NCBI RefSeq assembly: GCF_000166335.1
Contig: NC_014657.1
Location: forward strand, 2,090,501 to 2,154,500
Direction of reading: 5' to 3'
DNA from: Caldicellulosiruptor owensensis OL
Lineage (GTDB): Bacteria; Bacillota; Thermoanaerobacteria; Caldicellulosiruptorales; Caldicellulosiruptoraceae
Length of the DNA: 64,000 bases
Shown: one piece after another, positions 1 to 10,235 of the stretch
How positions within the stretch are numbered: position 1 is the stretch's first letter
Layout: every line of letters starts with the position of its first letter
The notes under the pieces: model-generated
Seen by the model: the letters and a program-made list of their open reading frames with translations, nothing else
The model's database searches: none
Told to the model about the DNA's origin: nothing
Translations under genes and position numbers: made by a program

Positions 1-297
1 AATATTAAAAATGTAACTTTGAAGGACATCGATATATATCTTTCATTTGGGAAAAACAGACCTCAGTTTGCCAAGAGAATTGACCTCCTTCCCAGTGAAT
101 GTCCAGATTTTCCTGAGTACATGAGAAAAATTCCATGGATATTTGCAAAAGATACTGTAAATCTCAAGCTTTTGAATATAAACTATGGATATGGTTTGAG
201 CAGTCTCAATAAAGATTACGATATAGAAGGTCTTTTTGAGAACCTGACAAATTGCCTCTTTTCTAATGTGGCAAAGAGCGAAAAGTTTGTGGTATAA
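1..297 (+). CDS. Hypothetical protein, C-terminal part (runs off left edge)
   Basis: The frame is open from base 1 with no stop before the TAA at 295-297, so the gene begins outside the window and only about 98 C-terminal residues are seen. A TTG at 19 could start a short protein, but no Shine-Dalgarno sequence precedes it. The residues are mixed polar and aromatic, with no membrane segment and no motif I recognise. It ends 46 bases before the next gene on the same strand. Confidence 0.5.
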   Translation, partial: NIKNVTLKDIDIYLSFGKNRPQFAKRIDLLPSECPDFPEYMRKIPWIFAKDTVNLKLLNINYGYGLSSLNKDYDIEGLFENLTNCLFSNVAKSEKFVV

Positions 298-343
298 TTA
301 TTAAAAAGAGAAATCTTGTGTTTTGAGCAAAGGTGGGTATAAG

Positions 344-919
344 TTGGAGACAAGCTTCCCCAATAAATATGAGTACTACACATATGAAGAATTTTTGACT
401 CTTCAAAAAGAGGAAAACCGATTTAAAATTGAATACGACAATGGCTTTATCTTTTCTATGGCCCCTGCTCATCCAAACCATGATAGAGTGAAGAATAAAA
501 TTGCAACAGCGTTTATTAATCATCTTGGATTTGGTGGCATGTGTGAAGTTTTCACAAGTGATATTGCTGTTGTTTTTGAAAATCAAGATGAAATTTATGA
601 ATTTCAACCAGATATAATGGTATGCTGCAACTCCAAACTTTTTCATGGGCCAAAGTACAAGGGAATTCCTCGCTTGATTGTTGAAATACTATCATATTCG
701 ACTGAACACCGTGACAGAACAATTAAACTGTCTGTGTATGAAAAATTTCAAGTACCTGAGTACTGGATAGTTGACATTTCAAATGAGTGCATTGAGGTTT
801 ACAGCAACAATATTAATGGGAAATATTACTCAATAAATAAATACAAAAAAGGTATGACAATAAAGGTATTTGATAACCTTGTTTTGGATGTTAATGAAAT
901 ATTTAGCGTGATAAAATAA
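344..919 (+). CDS. Uma2-family (DUF820) endonuclease-like protein
   Basis: The protein of about 191 residues has the Uma2/DUF820 layout, a PD-(D/E)XK-type restriction fold. It shows an N-terminal YTYEEFL segment, a GFIFSMAP strand, FQPDIMVCC carrying the catalytic-type Asp, and PRLIVEILSYST with the Glu, followed by KLSVYEKFQVPEYWIVD. Length matches the family. I prefer the TTG at 344 because AAAGGTGG lies 7 bases upstream; a TTG at 323 would include that ribosome site in the coding region. Family members are common in multicopy in Firmicutes and cyanobacteria, and their cellular role is not firmly known. The family call is secure; the nuclease function is inferred. Confidence 0.85.
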   Translation: METSFPNKYEYYTYEEFLTLQKEENRFKIEYDNGFIFSMAPAHPNHDRVKNKIATAFINHLGFGGMCEVFTSDIAVVFENQDEIYEFQPDIMVCCNSKLFHGPKYKGIPRLIVEILSYSTEHRDRTIKLSVYEKFQVPEYWIVDISNECIEVYSNNINGKYYSINKYKKGMTIKVFDNLVLDVNEIFSVIK

Positions 920-979
920 ATTTAAAAGATTTTTACAAACAAAAGATTTGGTAACAAGATAATCGAAAACAACAAAGAA

Positions 980-1025
980 AAAGAGGCTGTCCAAAAAGAT
1001 GAGATGACAGCCTCTTTATTTTTAC
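980..1025 (+). terminator. Terminator-like hairpin inside the IS1182 left end
   Basis: Arms AAAGAGGCTGTC (980-991) and GACAGCCTCTTT (1006-1017) are perfect complements and are followed by a T-rich tract. The outer arm is also the element's terminal inverted repeat. The hairpin probably blocks read-through from the flanking gene into the transposase. Confidence 0.7.
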
Positions 1026-2784
1026 TGTATTTACACTATGATATATTTATGATATAATATCTCAAAAATGATTACATAAGGAGGATCAATATGCCCCGCA
1101 AACATGATAAAATCGTCTTTAAAGAATACAACCCCAACCAATTAATAATGCCAATCGACCCTGAAGCCTTTATCCCTCAAACTCATCTGGTAAGAGCAAT
1201 CGATAAAATCGTTGATAAAATAGATATCTCAACCATAATAGAAAAATACAAAGGTGGTGGGACTTCCAGCTACCATCCTTTGATGCTTTTGAAAGTTCTT
1301 ATCTATGCTTACATACAGGGTATATACTCTTCAAGAAAGATAGCAAAGGCGCTTCAAGAGAATATAACCTTTATGTGGCTTTCAAAACTTCAAACCCCTG
1401 ATTTCAGAACTATCAATAGATTCAGAAAAGAAATAATAGGTGATTGCATTGAAGAAATTTTTGCAGAAGTTATTGAACTTCTTGTAAAACTGGGGTATGT
1501 AAACTTTGAGTATTACTATCTTGACGGAACAAAGATTGAGGCAAACGCGAACAAGTATACGTTTGTATGGGCAAAAAGCACAAGAACATACAAAAGGAAA
1601 TTAAGAGAAAAAGTAAAAAACATCCTTGATGAAATAGAAAGGATAAACGAGGAAGAAGACAGAACTCTTGGCGAGTTGGATGTCAATTTAGAAGCTGATT
1701 ATGATAGCCAAGAGCTTGAACAAAAAGTTGAAGAACTCTCCCAAAAGCTAGCAGAAGCTAGCTTTGGGAGCAAAAGAAAAGAAAGGAGAGTGAAAAAACT
1801 TGTAAAAACTCTCCAAAATGACTGCATATTAAGACTCAAGAAATATGAGTCTTATGAGCAGATCTTAAGTGGTAGAAATAGCTTTTCAAAAACAGACCAT
1901 GATGCCACATTTATGAGGATGAAGGATGACCATATGAAAAACGGGATGCTAAAACCCGGGTATAATGTACAAATCGGCACACAGAATCGATTTGTCATAG
2001 GTTTTAGCATCCATCAGAGTCCCACAGACACTGTCTGTTTAAAAGAACATCTTGAGCTTGTGGAGAAGATAACAGGCCACATGCCTAAGAATGTCATAGC
2101 AGACAGTGGCTATGGGTCTGAAGAAAACTACCTTCATCTGAAGAAATGTGGCATCAATAGCTACATTAAGTATAACACATTTGATTTGGAACAGACAAGG
2201 AAATTTAAGAAGGACAAGTTCAATAGCAGGAATTGGGAGTATATTGCCTCTGAAGATGTATATATTTGTCCTGCTGGTAAGAAGGTAAAATACTTATATC
2301 CGAGGATAGATGTAAATGAGAGGGGATTTGTAAGTTGGGAGAAGATATATCAATGTGAGGAAGTATGTAATGGATGTGAGTACAGAGATAAGTGTTACAG
2401 AGGCAAGAGATGGAAGAAGAGATTTAGGATAAGGCCAAGATTGGAGAAGTTAAAGAATGAAGTAAGAGAAAGGCTTTTGAGCGAAGAGGGCAAAGAGATT
2501 TACAGCAGAAGGAAGATAGAGGTTGAGACGGTATTTGGGTTAATAAAGAATAATAAGGGATTTAGGAGGTTCCTGCTCAGGGGCTTGAAGGGTGTGAAGC
2601 TTGAGTGGGGTTTGGTTTGTATTGCCTATAACATAGAAAGGTTAGCAAAGATAATAATAGAGGGTTGGGGCAAAATTGCCAGCCAACCCTCTTGCTTTTT
2701 ACTGCATAGTTCAATATTAACATTTAATGCCATCAAATGGTTGATTCTGGTTATTAAAAATTATTGTTTTTGGACAGCCCCTTT
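983..2784 (+). mobile_element. IS1182-family insertion sequence, apparently complete
   Basis: Terminal inverted repeats are visible: GAGGCTGTCCAAAAA at 983-997 and its near-complement around 2766-2784 (about 17 of 19 positions agree when flanking A residues are included). Between them is one long transposase gene with its own promoter. I could not see a clear target duplication. The exact outer ends may differ by a few bases. Confidence 0.85.
1030..1058 (+). promoter_or_regulatory. Transposase promoter (-35 TTTACA, -10 TATAAT)
   Basis: TTTACA at 1030-1035 and TATAAT at 1053-1058 are 17 bases apart. A strong ribosome site (AAGGAGGATC, 1078-1087) precedes the ATG at 1091. Confidence 0.7.
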
Positions 2785-2791
2785 GATATAG
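1091..2791 (+). CDS. IS1182-family transposase
   Basis: The 566-residue DDE transposase has the family's N-terminal block (HPLMLLKVLIYAYIQG, RTINRFRK). The catalytic Asp lies in YYLDGTKIEANANKY, the second Asp in VIADSGYGSEENY, and the Glu in RKIEVETVFGLIK with the downstream NKGFRRFLLRG motif. A Cys cluster (CPAG, CNGCEYRDKC) is typical. A charged coiled-coil insertion sits around residues 170-240. The reading frame crosses the right inverted repeat, so the last dozen residues are encoded by the repeat and the flank. Full-length and probably active. Confidence 0.95.
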   Translation: MPRKHDKIVFKEYNPNQLIMPIDPEAFIPQTHLVRAIDKIVDKIDISTIIEKYKGGGTSSYHPLMLLKVLIYAYIQGIYSSRKIAKALQENITFMWLSKLQTPDFRTINRFRKEIIGDCIEEIFAEVIELLVKLGYVNFEYYYLDGTKIEANANKYTFVWAKSTRTYKRKLREKVKNILDEIERINEEEDRTLGELDVNLEADYDSQELEQKVEELSQKLAEASFGSKRKERRVKKLVKTLQNDCILRLKKYESYEQILSGRNSFSKTDHDATFMRMKDDHMKNGMLKPGYNVQIGTQNRFVIGFSIHQSPTDTVCLKEHLELVEKITGHMPKNVIADSGYGSEENYLHLKKCGINSYIKYNTFDLEQTRKFKKDKFNSRNWEYIASEDVYICPAGKKVKYLYPRIDVNERGFVSWEKIYQCEEVCNGCEYRDKCYRGKRWKKRFRIRPRLEKLKNEVRERLLSEEGKEIYSRRKIEVETVFGLIKNNKGFRRFLLRGLKGVKLEWGLVCIAYNIERLAKIIIEGWGKIASQPSCFLLHSSILTFNAIKWLILVIKNYCFWTAPLI

Positions 2792-2813
2792 ACTCAATAT
2801 TAAAATCTTTATT

Positions 2814-5564
2814 TTATGGATTTACCACAGCAACAACCTTGCCATCATAGCCTAAAAGAAGATAAACTCTTTGACCTGTCTTGAACGTATCTGACAATAT
2901 CCATGAACTGTCACAGTTTTCGCTTATTTCATACGTCTTTTCAACAAGCTTTCCTGTTGTTATATCAAATATGCTTGCAACTATAGCCCTCGGGGTAAAC
3001 CTCGTCGGCTGGTAACTCTTCAAGTAACAATCAACTTTGTTGTCTACTATAAGAATATAGCTATTTTTGTCCCATATATCCTTTACTTCATAAACCACAT
3101 TGTATTTTTGGATATAACTGTAATCCACAACATCTCCATCTTTTATAAACTTCTTGCTGCCGCTTATATCCAAATCTCCTACTTTCAAAGTCAGATATGT
3201 CTGCTCACCTGCAATGTAAGGCTTGCTGTACACAGGGTCAAATATCACACAGTACTCATATCCTCTTTTCTTATTAGACAGTCCAAACACAAGCGATGTT
3301 GACATCTGAAGTTTGCTAACTGCTGTTGAAAAATCAATCTTTGAACCATTATAGTAGTATGTTATGTTCTGAGGCAAAATCATCTCAACTTGATTTCCAC
3401 CTTTGTCAACCATCACTTTGTTTGAAATAGCAGAAAGCACTGTCACACCTTCGGTTGAATTTAGCTTCTTGTACACAAGGGTTATTTGATTGTCTTGATC
3501 AATGTAAAGTCCATACTTTGCTCCAAGCTCTAAATTTGTATTTTGGTTCTCCGGCAATGTCAAAATCCCTTGTTCTGTCAAAACTTCATTCACATCAAGC
3601 CCTTTTGTAGTTGAATATGTCCCTAAAATTACTGTCTCTACATACTTACCGTAGCTGTCATAGTACGGGTCTTGAATTATTGCATATTCATATGAATTCC
3701 CTGATATGTTGTAGCCAAAGTAAATCTTTTGCTCTGCTTTTATTATGTTTTTCAAACTATTATAATCAACCTTTGTCCCATTATAATAATACACTGGCTT
3801 TTGTGGAAGATATCCTGCAGTCGTTGAATTCCCTCTTTTCAGACTTACCTTTGTATCACTTATAACCTCTTTTATCTCAGCTGTATCTACCTTGTTGAGT
3901 TTTTTCACAACCTTTGTTATGGTGTCATTTTTTATATACACCCCATACTTTGCATAAGCTGTGAGCTTTCCTGCTGTGGATTTTACCGCGTATATCCCTT
4001 TGTCTGTTAAAACCTCATTTTCAGAAAGCTTATCTGATACAATTGCATCTGCAAGAACTATTACCTCTGTATACGTCCCATACTCGGGTGAGTATGGGTC
4101 CTGCAAAGCAATGTACTCGCAGGTCTTCCCATCCTTTGTATATCCAAAATATACCTTCTGACCAGATTTTAAAATTCCTTTTAAATCGCTGTAGTTCACT
4201 TTGCTCCCGTTGTAATAATAAACAGGTTTTTGTGGCAGAACTATGTTCTCCTGCTTATTCCCTGACTTTAACTTCACATTCGTATCACTTACTATATCTG
4301 TAATTTCATATGCCTCTGTTTTATTCAACTTCTTCACAACCAGATTTATTCTGTCTTCCTTTATATAAACAGCATATTTAAAACCAATCTCAAGTTTTGC
4401 ACTCTTATCTGCAAGATAATATATCCCTTTGTCTGTCAATACTTGATTGTTCTCAAGCGCACTGTTCAAAAGTGCATCCTGTAAAACTATCACCTCTGTG
4501 TATGTTCCATACTTTGTACCCTGCGGGTCTAATATGACATATGCCATCACCTTGCCTGTTTCACTGTCTTTTGACAGGTATATTGTCTGGTCTTCCTTTA
4601 AAATATTTGAAATTGCATCATAACTCTGTTTTGTGCCCTGATAATAATATACCGGTTTTGACAAAAGACTTATCTTAACTGTTTTCCCTTCTTTCTCAGC
4701 TTCTATTATACCTGAGTCTATATTCTTTACAGTATACTTTTCGGCAACCCATATCTTCTGGGCTATCTTTGTTATGGTATCATCTTTGATATATACCCCA
4801 TACTTTGCTCCTATCTCAATACCATCCGGCTTTATCCCACTTGCAAGATAGTATATCCCTTTATCTGTTTGAATCTGGTTTTCTGTCAAAGACGACGATG
4901 TCTTGTAATTTGCTAAAATTAATACCTCATCATAGTTTCCATATATATCTTGCGGATACAAATCGTTTATTACTACATATTCTACTTTGCTTTTGTCAAG
5001 TGAGTATACAAAACTTACCTTTTGATTTGGCTTTACTACATTCTCAATTGTCTCATAATTTTGTTTTACGCCTGATACATAATATACTGCAGAAGCCGGT
5101 AAATTTGTCGACTTTGTTTTTCCACCTTCCGAAAAATATACCGTCTTCCCGCTCACCTTTGTAATAACAAACTGGTACGATTCTGTATCTTCACCAAACA
5201 CCTTTGTTATCTTTCCACTGTCAACTTTAACCATGTATCTTTTGCCACTGTCAAAACTTGTTTTTGTTGTATTGATTAAAACTCCTGCATCTGTCAAAAC
5301 CTCGTTTGACGAAAGTTTGCCTGAGGTTTTAGACATCTGTATAACCAGCACAGAACTGTAAAGTCCGGTTGCTTCATAAAACTTTAAATTACTTCCTTTT
5401 GGCTGGGCATCTAAAAGACGTGACAGCATCTTTGCAAATGCCCAGCGAAATACTTTGTCTGATGCTGAAAAATTTAAATCCTTTGTAATCCCAAGCTGTT
5501 TTGCTTTATCAATATAGTTTTGTGGCCATACACCGCTTACATCTGAATCAGAATACCCGAGCAT
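2814..5564 (-). CDS. SLH-domain repeat protein, N-terminus lost
   Basis: The 916-residue frame begins inside an S-layer-homology (SLH) domain (MLGYSDSD, QNYIDKAKQLGIT). About five or six degenerate copies of a module of roughly 125 residues follow, each with NEVLTDKGIY, KYGVYIKDDTITKV, PQKPVYYYNG and YFGY-like segments, then a non-repetitive C-terminus. SLH domains bind cell-wall polymer, so this should be a cell-surface protein. The SLH frame can be read back a few codons (TLLVRM) before a stop, and a good signal peptide lies just upstream in another frame. The 5' end therefore looks deleted or frameshifted and the product may not be exported. Last gene of the efflux-type operon. Confidence 0.75.
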   Translation of the reverse strand: MLGYSDSDVSGVWPQNYIDKAKQLGITKDLNFSASDKVFRWAFAKMLSRLLDAQPKGSNLKFYEATGLYSSVLVIQMSKTSGKLSSNEVLTDAGVLINTTKTSFDSGKRYMVKVDSGKITKVFGEDTESYQFVITKVSGKTVYFSEGGKTKSTNLPASAVYYVSGVKQNYETIENVVKPNQKVSFVYSLDKSKVEYVVINDLYPQDIYGNYDEVLILANYKTSSSLTENQIQTDKGIYYLASGIKPDGIEIGAKYGVYIKDDTITKIAQKIWVAEKYTVKNIDSGIIEAEKEGKTVKISLLSKPVYYYQGTKQSYDAISNILKEDQTIYLSKDSETGKVMAYVILDPQGTKYGTYTEVIVLQDALLNSALENNQVLTDKGIYYLADKSAKLEIGFKYAVYIKEDRINLVVKKLNKTEAYEITDIVSDTNVKLKSGNKQENIVLPQKPVYYYNGSKVNYSDLKGILKSGQKVYFGYTKDGKTCEYIALQDPYSPEYGTYTEVIVLADAIVSDKLSENEVLTDKGIYAVKSTAGKLTAYAKYGVYIKNDTITKVVKKLNKVDTAEIKEVISDTKVSLKRGNSTTAGYLPQKPVYYYNGTKVDYNSLKNIIKAEQKIYFGYNISGNSYEYAIIQDPYYDSYGKYVETVILGTYSTTKGLDVNEVLTEQGILTLPENQNTNLELGAKYGLYIDQDNQITLVYKKLNSTEGVTVLSAISNKVMVDKGGNQVEMILPQNITYYYNGSKIDFSTAVSKLQMSTSLVFGLSNKKRGYEYCVIFDPVYSKPYIAGEQTYLTLKVGDLDISGSKKFIKDGDVVDYSYIQKYNVVYEVKDIWDKNSYILIVDNKVDCYLKSYQPTRFTPRAIVASIFDITTGKLVEKTYEISENCDSSWILSDTFKTGQRVYLLLGYDGKVVAVVNP

Positions 5565-5640
5565 TCGAACAAGTAATGTTTGTATTTAACACAATAAAAC
5601 ATATCATGATAAAAAAAACCAATACCTTTTTTATTTTCAT
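5548..5640 (-). pseudogene. Orphan signal-peptide start of the SLH protein
   Basis: A ribosome site (GGAGGGG) precedes an ATG at 5640 that opens a 30-codon frame. It encodes a basic start (MKIKK), a hydrophobic core and a small-residue cleavage-type end, then hits TGA. The next frame carries the SLH domain. I read it as the original start of the SLH gene, cut off from its body by a deletion or indel that removed the first SLH repeats. Confidence 0.6.
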
Positions 5641-5662
5641 GTTTCATATCCCCTCCAAAGCT

Positions 5663-6661
5663 TTATTCATATCTCAACGCTTCTATTGGATTTAATTTAG
5701 ACGCTTTTGATGCCGGGAAAAGACCAAAGACAATTCCTATCCCGACAGATATTAAAAGTGCTAACACAGCCCATGGCAGTGAAAATACAGCCGTCATTAT
5801 CTTGAACCTGTTTAAGATAACTGTTGTTAAAAATCCAAATACAATTCCCACAATTCCACCAAGCCCTGTTACAACAGACGCTTCTATTAAAAACTGAACA
5901 AGGATGTTTCTTCTTTTTGCACCGATTGCTTTTCTGATACCAATCTCTCTTGTTCTCTCTGTTACAGAAACAAGCATTATGTTCATTATACCAATTCCGC
6001 CAACAATAAGTGAAATCGCTGCAATTCCTGCAAGCATAAGCGTTAGCGTCTGTGTAACAGTATTTAAAGTGTCAAGAAGCTGGGCTGTGTTAAATACTCT
6101 GTATGAAGTTGTGTCATTGTATATTTTGTAAAGAAAATCATTCAAATATTGCATGACAGCATCACTCTTGTTCGGATCTGTCACTTTTAATGCAAAGTTT
6201 CTGATTATAGCATTTCGTGTAAGCCTTTGCGCAACTGTAACAGGAACTATTATCTGGTCATCGTCAGACTGTTCTTGAGAGTTTGCCCTTTCCTGAAGCA
6301 CACCAACAATTGTAAAAACCTGACCATTTATTTTAATCTTCTGACCCACAGGGTTTTGTCCTGAAAATAGCTTTTTCACAATGTACGTTCCAACAAGTAC
6401 AACCTTCTGACGCTTGTCAACATCTATTGGCAATATAAACCTTCCACTTGAAACATTAACATCTCTCACTACCGAGTAATCAGCAGTTGTTCCTATCATT
6501 GTTGTATCATGTGTTTGAGTACCCACTTTTAATGTAACAGAGCTTGAAACAGTTGGGGCAAGAGCTTCTATATCGTCCTGATGCTGGTCAACAAAACTTT
6601 GAAGCTGCTCGTATGTAACATTTCTGTTACTGCCGCGACCGGTAATGTTTATCTGAATCAA
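5663..6661 (-). CDS. MacB-type ABC transporter permease, N-terminally truncated
   Basis: This resembles the C-terminal part of MacB/LolC-type permeases. It has an extracytoplasmic domain of about 190 residues, then three membrane helices around 205-235, 255-282 and 290-318, with the family sequences [28 protein letters not shown] and [17 protein letters not shown] (quoted as landmarks only). The first membrane helix and normal start are missing. The homologous frame reads back only to [10 protein letters not shown] before a stop, and the upstream ATPase gene runs into it out of frame. I infer that about 60 codons and the intergenic junction were deleted. A TTG at 6661 is the only start and lacks a ribosome site. 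Confidence 0.75.
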   Translation of the reverse strand: MIQINITGRGSNRNVTYEQLQSFVDQHQDDIEALAPTVSSSVTLKVGTQTHDTTMIGTTADYSVVRDVNVSSGRFILPIDVDKRQKVVLVGTYIVKKLFSGQNPVGQKIKINGQVFTIVGVLQERANSQEQSDDDQIIVPVTVAQRLTRNAIIRNFALKVTDPNKSDAVMQYLNDFLYKIYNDTTSYRVFNTAQLLDTLNTVTQTLTLMLAGIAAISLIVGGIGIMNIMLVSVTERTREIGIRKAIGAKRRNILVQFLIEASVVTGLGGIVGIVFGFLTTVILNRFKIMTAVFSLPWAVLALLISVGIGIVFGLFPASKASKLNPIEALRYE

Positions 6662-7352
6662 GTTTGTTCCAAGCTGCTGAAGCCTGCCTATCTTCTATGA
6701 TTTGCCCATCCGAAATACGAACAATCCTTTTCGCCTGAGCTGCTATGTTGTTGTCATGAGTAATTAAAACTATGGTATTGCCTTGCGCATGAAGCTCTTT
6801 AAAAATCTGCATTATCTCCGCACCAGATTTTGAGTCAAGGTTACCTGTCGGCTCGTCAGCTAAAATTATTGGTGGATTGGTAACAAGCGCCCTTGCTATC
6901 GCAACCCTTTGCTGCTGACCACCAGACAGCTGTCTTGGTCTGTGATTGAGCCTGTCTGACAATCCTACTCTCTCTAACGCCTCTTTTGCAAGCCTGTGCC
7001 TCTTTGATGCCGAAATCCCTTGATATATTAGCGGAAGTTCAACATTTTCAAGTGCAGTAAGCTGCGCAATCAGGTTAAACTGCTGAAATACAAAACCTAT
7101 CTTCCTGTTTCGTATCTCTGCAAGCTGGTTGTCTGAAAGTTTGCTGACCTCATTCCCATCTAAAATATATGTCCCAGATGTTGGTGTGTCAAGACACCCT
7201 ATGATGTTCATAAGCGTGGATTTGCCAGAACCAGACGGACCTAATATGGCTACAAATTCGTTTTTCTCTATCTTGAGATTTACGCCGTTTAATGCATATA
7301 CATCAGTGTCCCCAATCTTGTAAATCTTGTAAATATCAATAAGCTCTATCAT
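6627..7352 (-). CDS. MacB/LolD-type ABC transporter ATP-binding protein
   Basis: This 241-residue ATPase is complete in its core: Walker [10 protein letters not shown] (about residue 39), Q-loop, signature LSGGQQQR, Walker [13 protein letters not shown] and H-loop LITHD. It energises a MacB-type permease that works with an HlyD-like adaptor to export peptides, lipids or drugs. The last 15 or so residues are aberrant: they are the permease gene read in another frame, so the 3' end overlaps the truncated permease by 35 bases. The catalytic domain should be unaffected. Confidence 0.9.
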   Translation of the reverse strand: MIELIDIYKIYKIGDTDVYALNGVNLKIEKNEFVAILGPSGSGKSTLMNIIGCLDTPTSGTYILDGNEVSKLSDNQLAEIRNRKIGFVFQQFNLIAQLTALENVELPLIYQGISASKRHRLAKEALERVGLSDRLNHRPRQLSGGQQQRVAIARALVTNPPIILADEPTGNLDSKSGAEIMQIFKELHAQGNTIVLITHDNNIAAQAKRIVRISDGQIIEDRQASAAWNKLDSDKHYRSRQ

Positions 7353-7391
7353 TACCTTTTACCACCTTCTTTTAGCTTGAACTTTTATCAT

Positions 7392-9387
7392 TTATCTGTT
7401 TGTATTGCTCCCACCGGTTGACCCGCTGCCACTTGTGTTATTTGATCTGTTCTGATTAAACTGTCTGTATTGTCTGAACTCACCCGGTGCACCGCCAGGT
7501 CCACCACCAAACCCTCCAAAGATATTAAATGCCTGCTGATTCTGTGTTTGTGTTGTTGAAGATGATGTTGCAAGCGGTGGCAAAACAACAATGTCACCTT
7601 CATTAAGCCTGCTTACTATCTCAATGTACGAGTCATTGTTAATACCTACCTCAACAGGTCTCAAAACTGAGCCTTTGTAGTAACTATTCTGCAAAAGACT
7701 TGCAAATCTTCTCGACCTCTGCTCTGAAAAATTCCCCTGTGCTGAAGATGAACTCTGAGCCTGCCTGCATTGTACCTGACTTTGATCTCCTTGCTGGGAC
7801 TGTACTCCTTCCTCTTGCTGCCATCTGCGTGCCGGGAAATTAGTGCTACTTTGTTCATTTGAAGCTGAATTTTCACTTTCAAAGCTTGGTCCCGGGAAAA
7901 ACGCTCCATTTTCGCCCTGAGTTTCATCCTGTGTCGATGATGTTTTTACAAACACAAAATATCTGGTGCCAAGCTTTTGAACTGCTTCAAGCGGGGACCA
8001 TTAAAACATTTTGTTTCTGGTTTACTATAATTTCGGCATTTGCGTTCATGCCTATTTTAAGATTCGCCGGGTTATCAATTGAAATTGTGACAGAATATAC
8101 TGTTACACCGTTTTGTGTACTCCCTTCAAGTGGAATTTTTGATACTCTGCCAGTAAGCGGGTTTGTTTGGGTTTCTTGCAATGCATCAACAGTTATATTT
8201 ACTTTTTGTCCTACTTTTATTTTAGCAATATCAAGTTCGTCTATGTCAACCCTGAATACTAAATTTTTGTCATCAAAGACAGTTGCAAGCACTTCACCTG
8301 CTTTTATATTGTCTCCCTTTTTAAAGTTAATATCTGTCACAACACCATCAAACGGTGCCTTGATACGATAGTTATCTAAATTATCCTGAGCTTCTTTTAG
8401 CTGGTTTTGTAAATTCTTTAGCTGTTGCTGGTAGTTTTTGAGCTGTTTTCGATAGTCATAATTTTCCAGTTTCAAAATTACACTTTCCTTTTCAACAAAC
8501 TGATTGTTCTTAACATAAATGCTCTCAACTTCCCCATCAACCTGAGACTTTATTTGTTGTTTGAGAGCATATTCCAAAGATGCGCTCTGAATGCTCATAT
8601 AATCCTGTCCGTTAATTGTCACCTGCACGTTTGCCAACATGCCTTCTTGAAGCGCCCCGGGATTTTTGATTTGTGTTTCAGCATCAAATACTCTGCTGCC
8701 ATACTCGTTTGTGTAAACAGTATTTCCTATGTATGTTATCGTTCCATAAACAGGCTGGGCTAAATCCTGTACATATATAAGTACCTTCATACCTTCTTTT
8801 AGTTTACCAAAGATGGCAGATGGAAATGAAACAGTACATTTCAATGTGGAAGTGTCAACTATATTTGCAATTGTTGTACCTTTTGAAACTCTATCTCCTT
8901 CTTGAATATTCAGGTTCTTCACAATACCAGAGATAGGAGCTGTTACTGTTAAATTTTTTATCTGATCTTGAACATCAGAGATTGAGGATCGAACATCGTC
9001 TATCTGACTTTGGATTGACTCAATTTTTTCTTTTGCATCAGAATCTTCAAGTTCGAATATCACATCTCCTTTTTTTACCCTGTCACCATCTTTGAAATTG
9101 ACAGCTGTGATTGTGGATGCAACTGTGGAGGTAAGGCTTGTACTCTGGGCAGACTCAATCGGACCTGAACCAGATACTGTTACAGTTATATCCCCTCTTG
9201 TGACTCTTGCTGTTCGCTGAGCTTGCACCACAGTGTTTGCCTTTTTACCTGAATAGTAGCGGTATATTCCAAAGCCTGAGATGACTATAGCTGGAATTAT
9301 AAATGTTATAATCACAGCTTTTATAGCTTTTTTTGAACTAAATTTATTCCCTACTTTAGGAATGCTAATTTTCTTTATTTTTCCCAT
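7392..9387 (-). pseudogene. HlyD/MacA-type efflux adaptor, split by one-base frameshift
   Basis: The first frame (9387 to 7987) encodes an N-terminal membrane anchor, two biotinyl-lipoyl-like halves, a coiled-coil region around residues 300-345 and beta-barrel segments, and ends abruptly at NVLMVPA. The next frame (to 7392) continues with EAVQKLGTRYFVFVKTSS, a low-complexity Ser/Gln/Gly segment and the VEVGINNDSYIEIVSRLNEG C-terminal barrel. Removing one base from the four-base run at 7993-7996 restores VPLEAVQKLG, the usual family sequence. The gene is broken, or the run is a sequencing error. It would link the ATPase/permease to the cell envelope. Confidence 0.85.
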
Positions 9388-9422
9388 CTAAACACCCTTC
9401 CTTTCACTATTGAATTCTTCGA

Positions 9423-10235
9423 CTATTTTTTTGAATATGTTCCCATAACCATAACCCTTTTAGGTGTTGTTTTTTTACTATCAGAAAACCAGATGTACAC
9501 TATATTGTTTGATTTCAAATCCTTGACAGTCAGCTTCTTTTCTACCATCTGACCGTTTTGAAATCTTCTTGTAACAATCTCTGTGGATTTTGAAATTGCA
9601 ACTGTCTTTGTCTGGCTTGATAGCTTTAGATTCATCATACCTCTGCCAAATCCACCTTGAGGCGGCTGACCGGCTGGTCTTTGCTGAGGTTGATTGTTTG
9701 ACATGTTTTGCCTTGGCTGTGGTCTTTCAATTGTTGCAACTGTGATGGTTATTCTGCTTGACTCAGCTTTTTTGATAACACCAATAGTTTCTGGTGTCTG
9801 ATACGGGTCGTATGTACCCTGGACAAGGATTTTTGAGATGGTTTTCTTTTTGCTATCTGCATACCAGATGTAGAGAATATTGTTTGTCTTTAAGTCCTTT
9901 GTTGACAGCTTCTTTTCTGTTACCTGACCATTTTGAAATACTCTTGTTACAATAGATGTTTTGCTTGAAACTGTAATTGTCTGTGTATTGGACGTCAGCT
10001 CTATCCTGCCCCTTCCAAATCCCCTGCCATCGTTTTGAGAAGAGAGATTTGCGATGTAGATTGTGATTTTACTGCCTGAGATGTTTTTTACAACACCAAT
10101 CAAGTCCGGCTGGGAATTTTGAGCACTTTTCGATTGGGCATGCGATATATTCCACGATAAGATCAACTCTGCAGCTATAAAAGTCAATATCAACATAAGG
10201 CACATATAAGTTTTTAGGCTTTTTGGCATTCTCAT
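9423..10235 (-). CDS. Exported protein with two tandem repeats
   Basis: A 270-residue protein with a basic start and hydrophobic signal segment ending near AELILSWNISHAQS. Two repeats of about 100 residues follow, each built as IGVVKN..S.ITI, LTSNTQTITVSSKT, IVTRVFQNGQ, EKKLS.KDLK.NNILYIWY and a closing strand. A Gln/Pro/Gly linker separates them. I chose the ATG at 10235, because the ribosome site GGAAGGAGG lies inside the extended frame that begins at 10259. First gene of the adaptor/ABC operon; probably an extracytoplasmic partner. Function not recognised. Confidence 0.75.
   Translation of the reverse strand: MRMPKSLKTYMCLMLILTFIAAELILSWNISHAQSKSAQNSQPDLIGVVKNISGSKITIYIANLSSQNDGRGFGRGRIELTSNTQTITVSSKTSIVTRVFQNGQVTEKKLSTKDLKTNNILYIWYADSKKKTISKILVQGTYDPYQTPETIGVIKKAESSRITITVATIERPQPRQNMSNNQPQQRPAGQPPQGGFGRGMMNLKLSSQTKTVAISKSTEIVTRRFQNGQMVEKKLTVKDLKSNNIVYIWFSDSKKTTPKRVMVMGTYSKK

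Noticed and set aside
263-646. 127-codon minus-strand frame
   Set aside because: Lies opposite the Uma2 gene and has no independent support.
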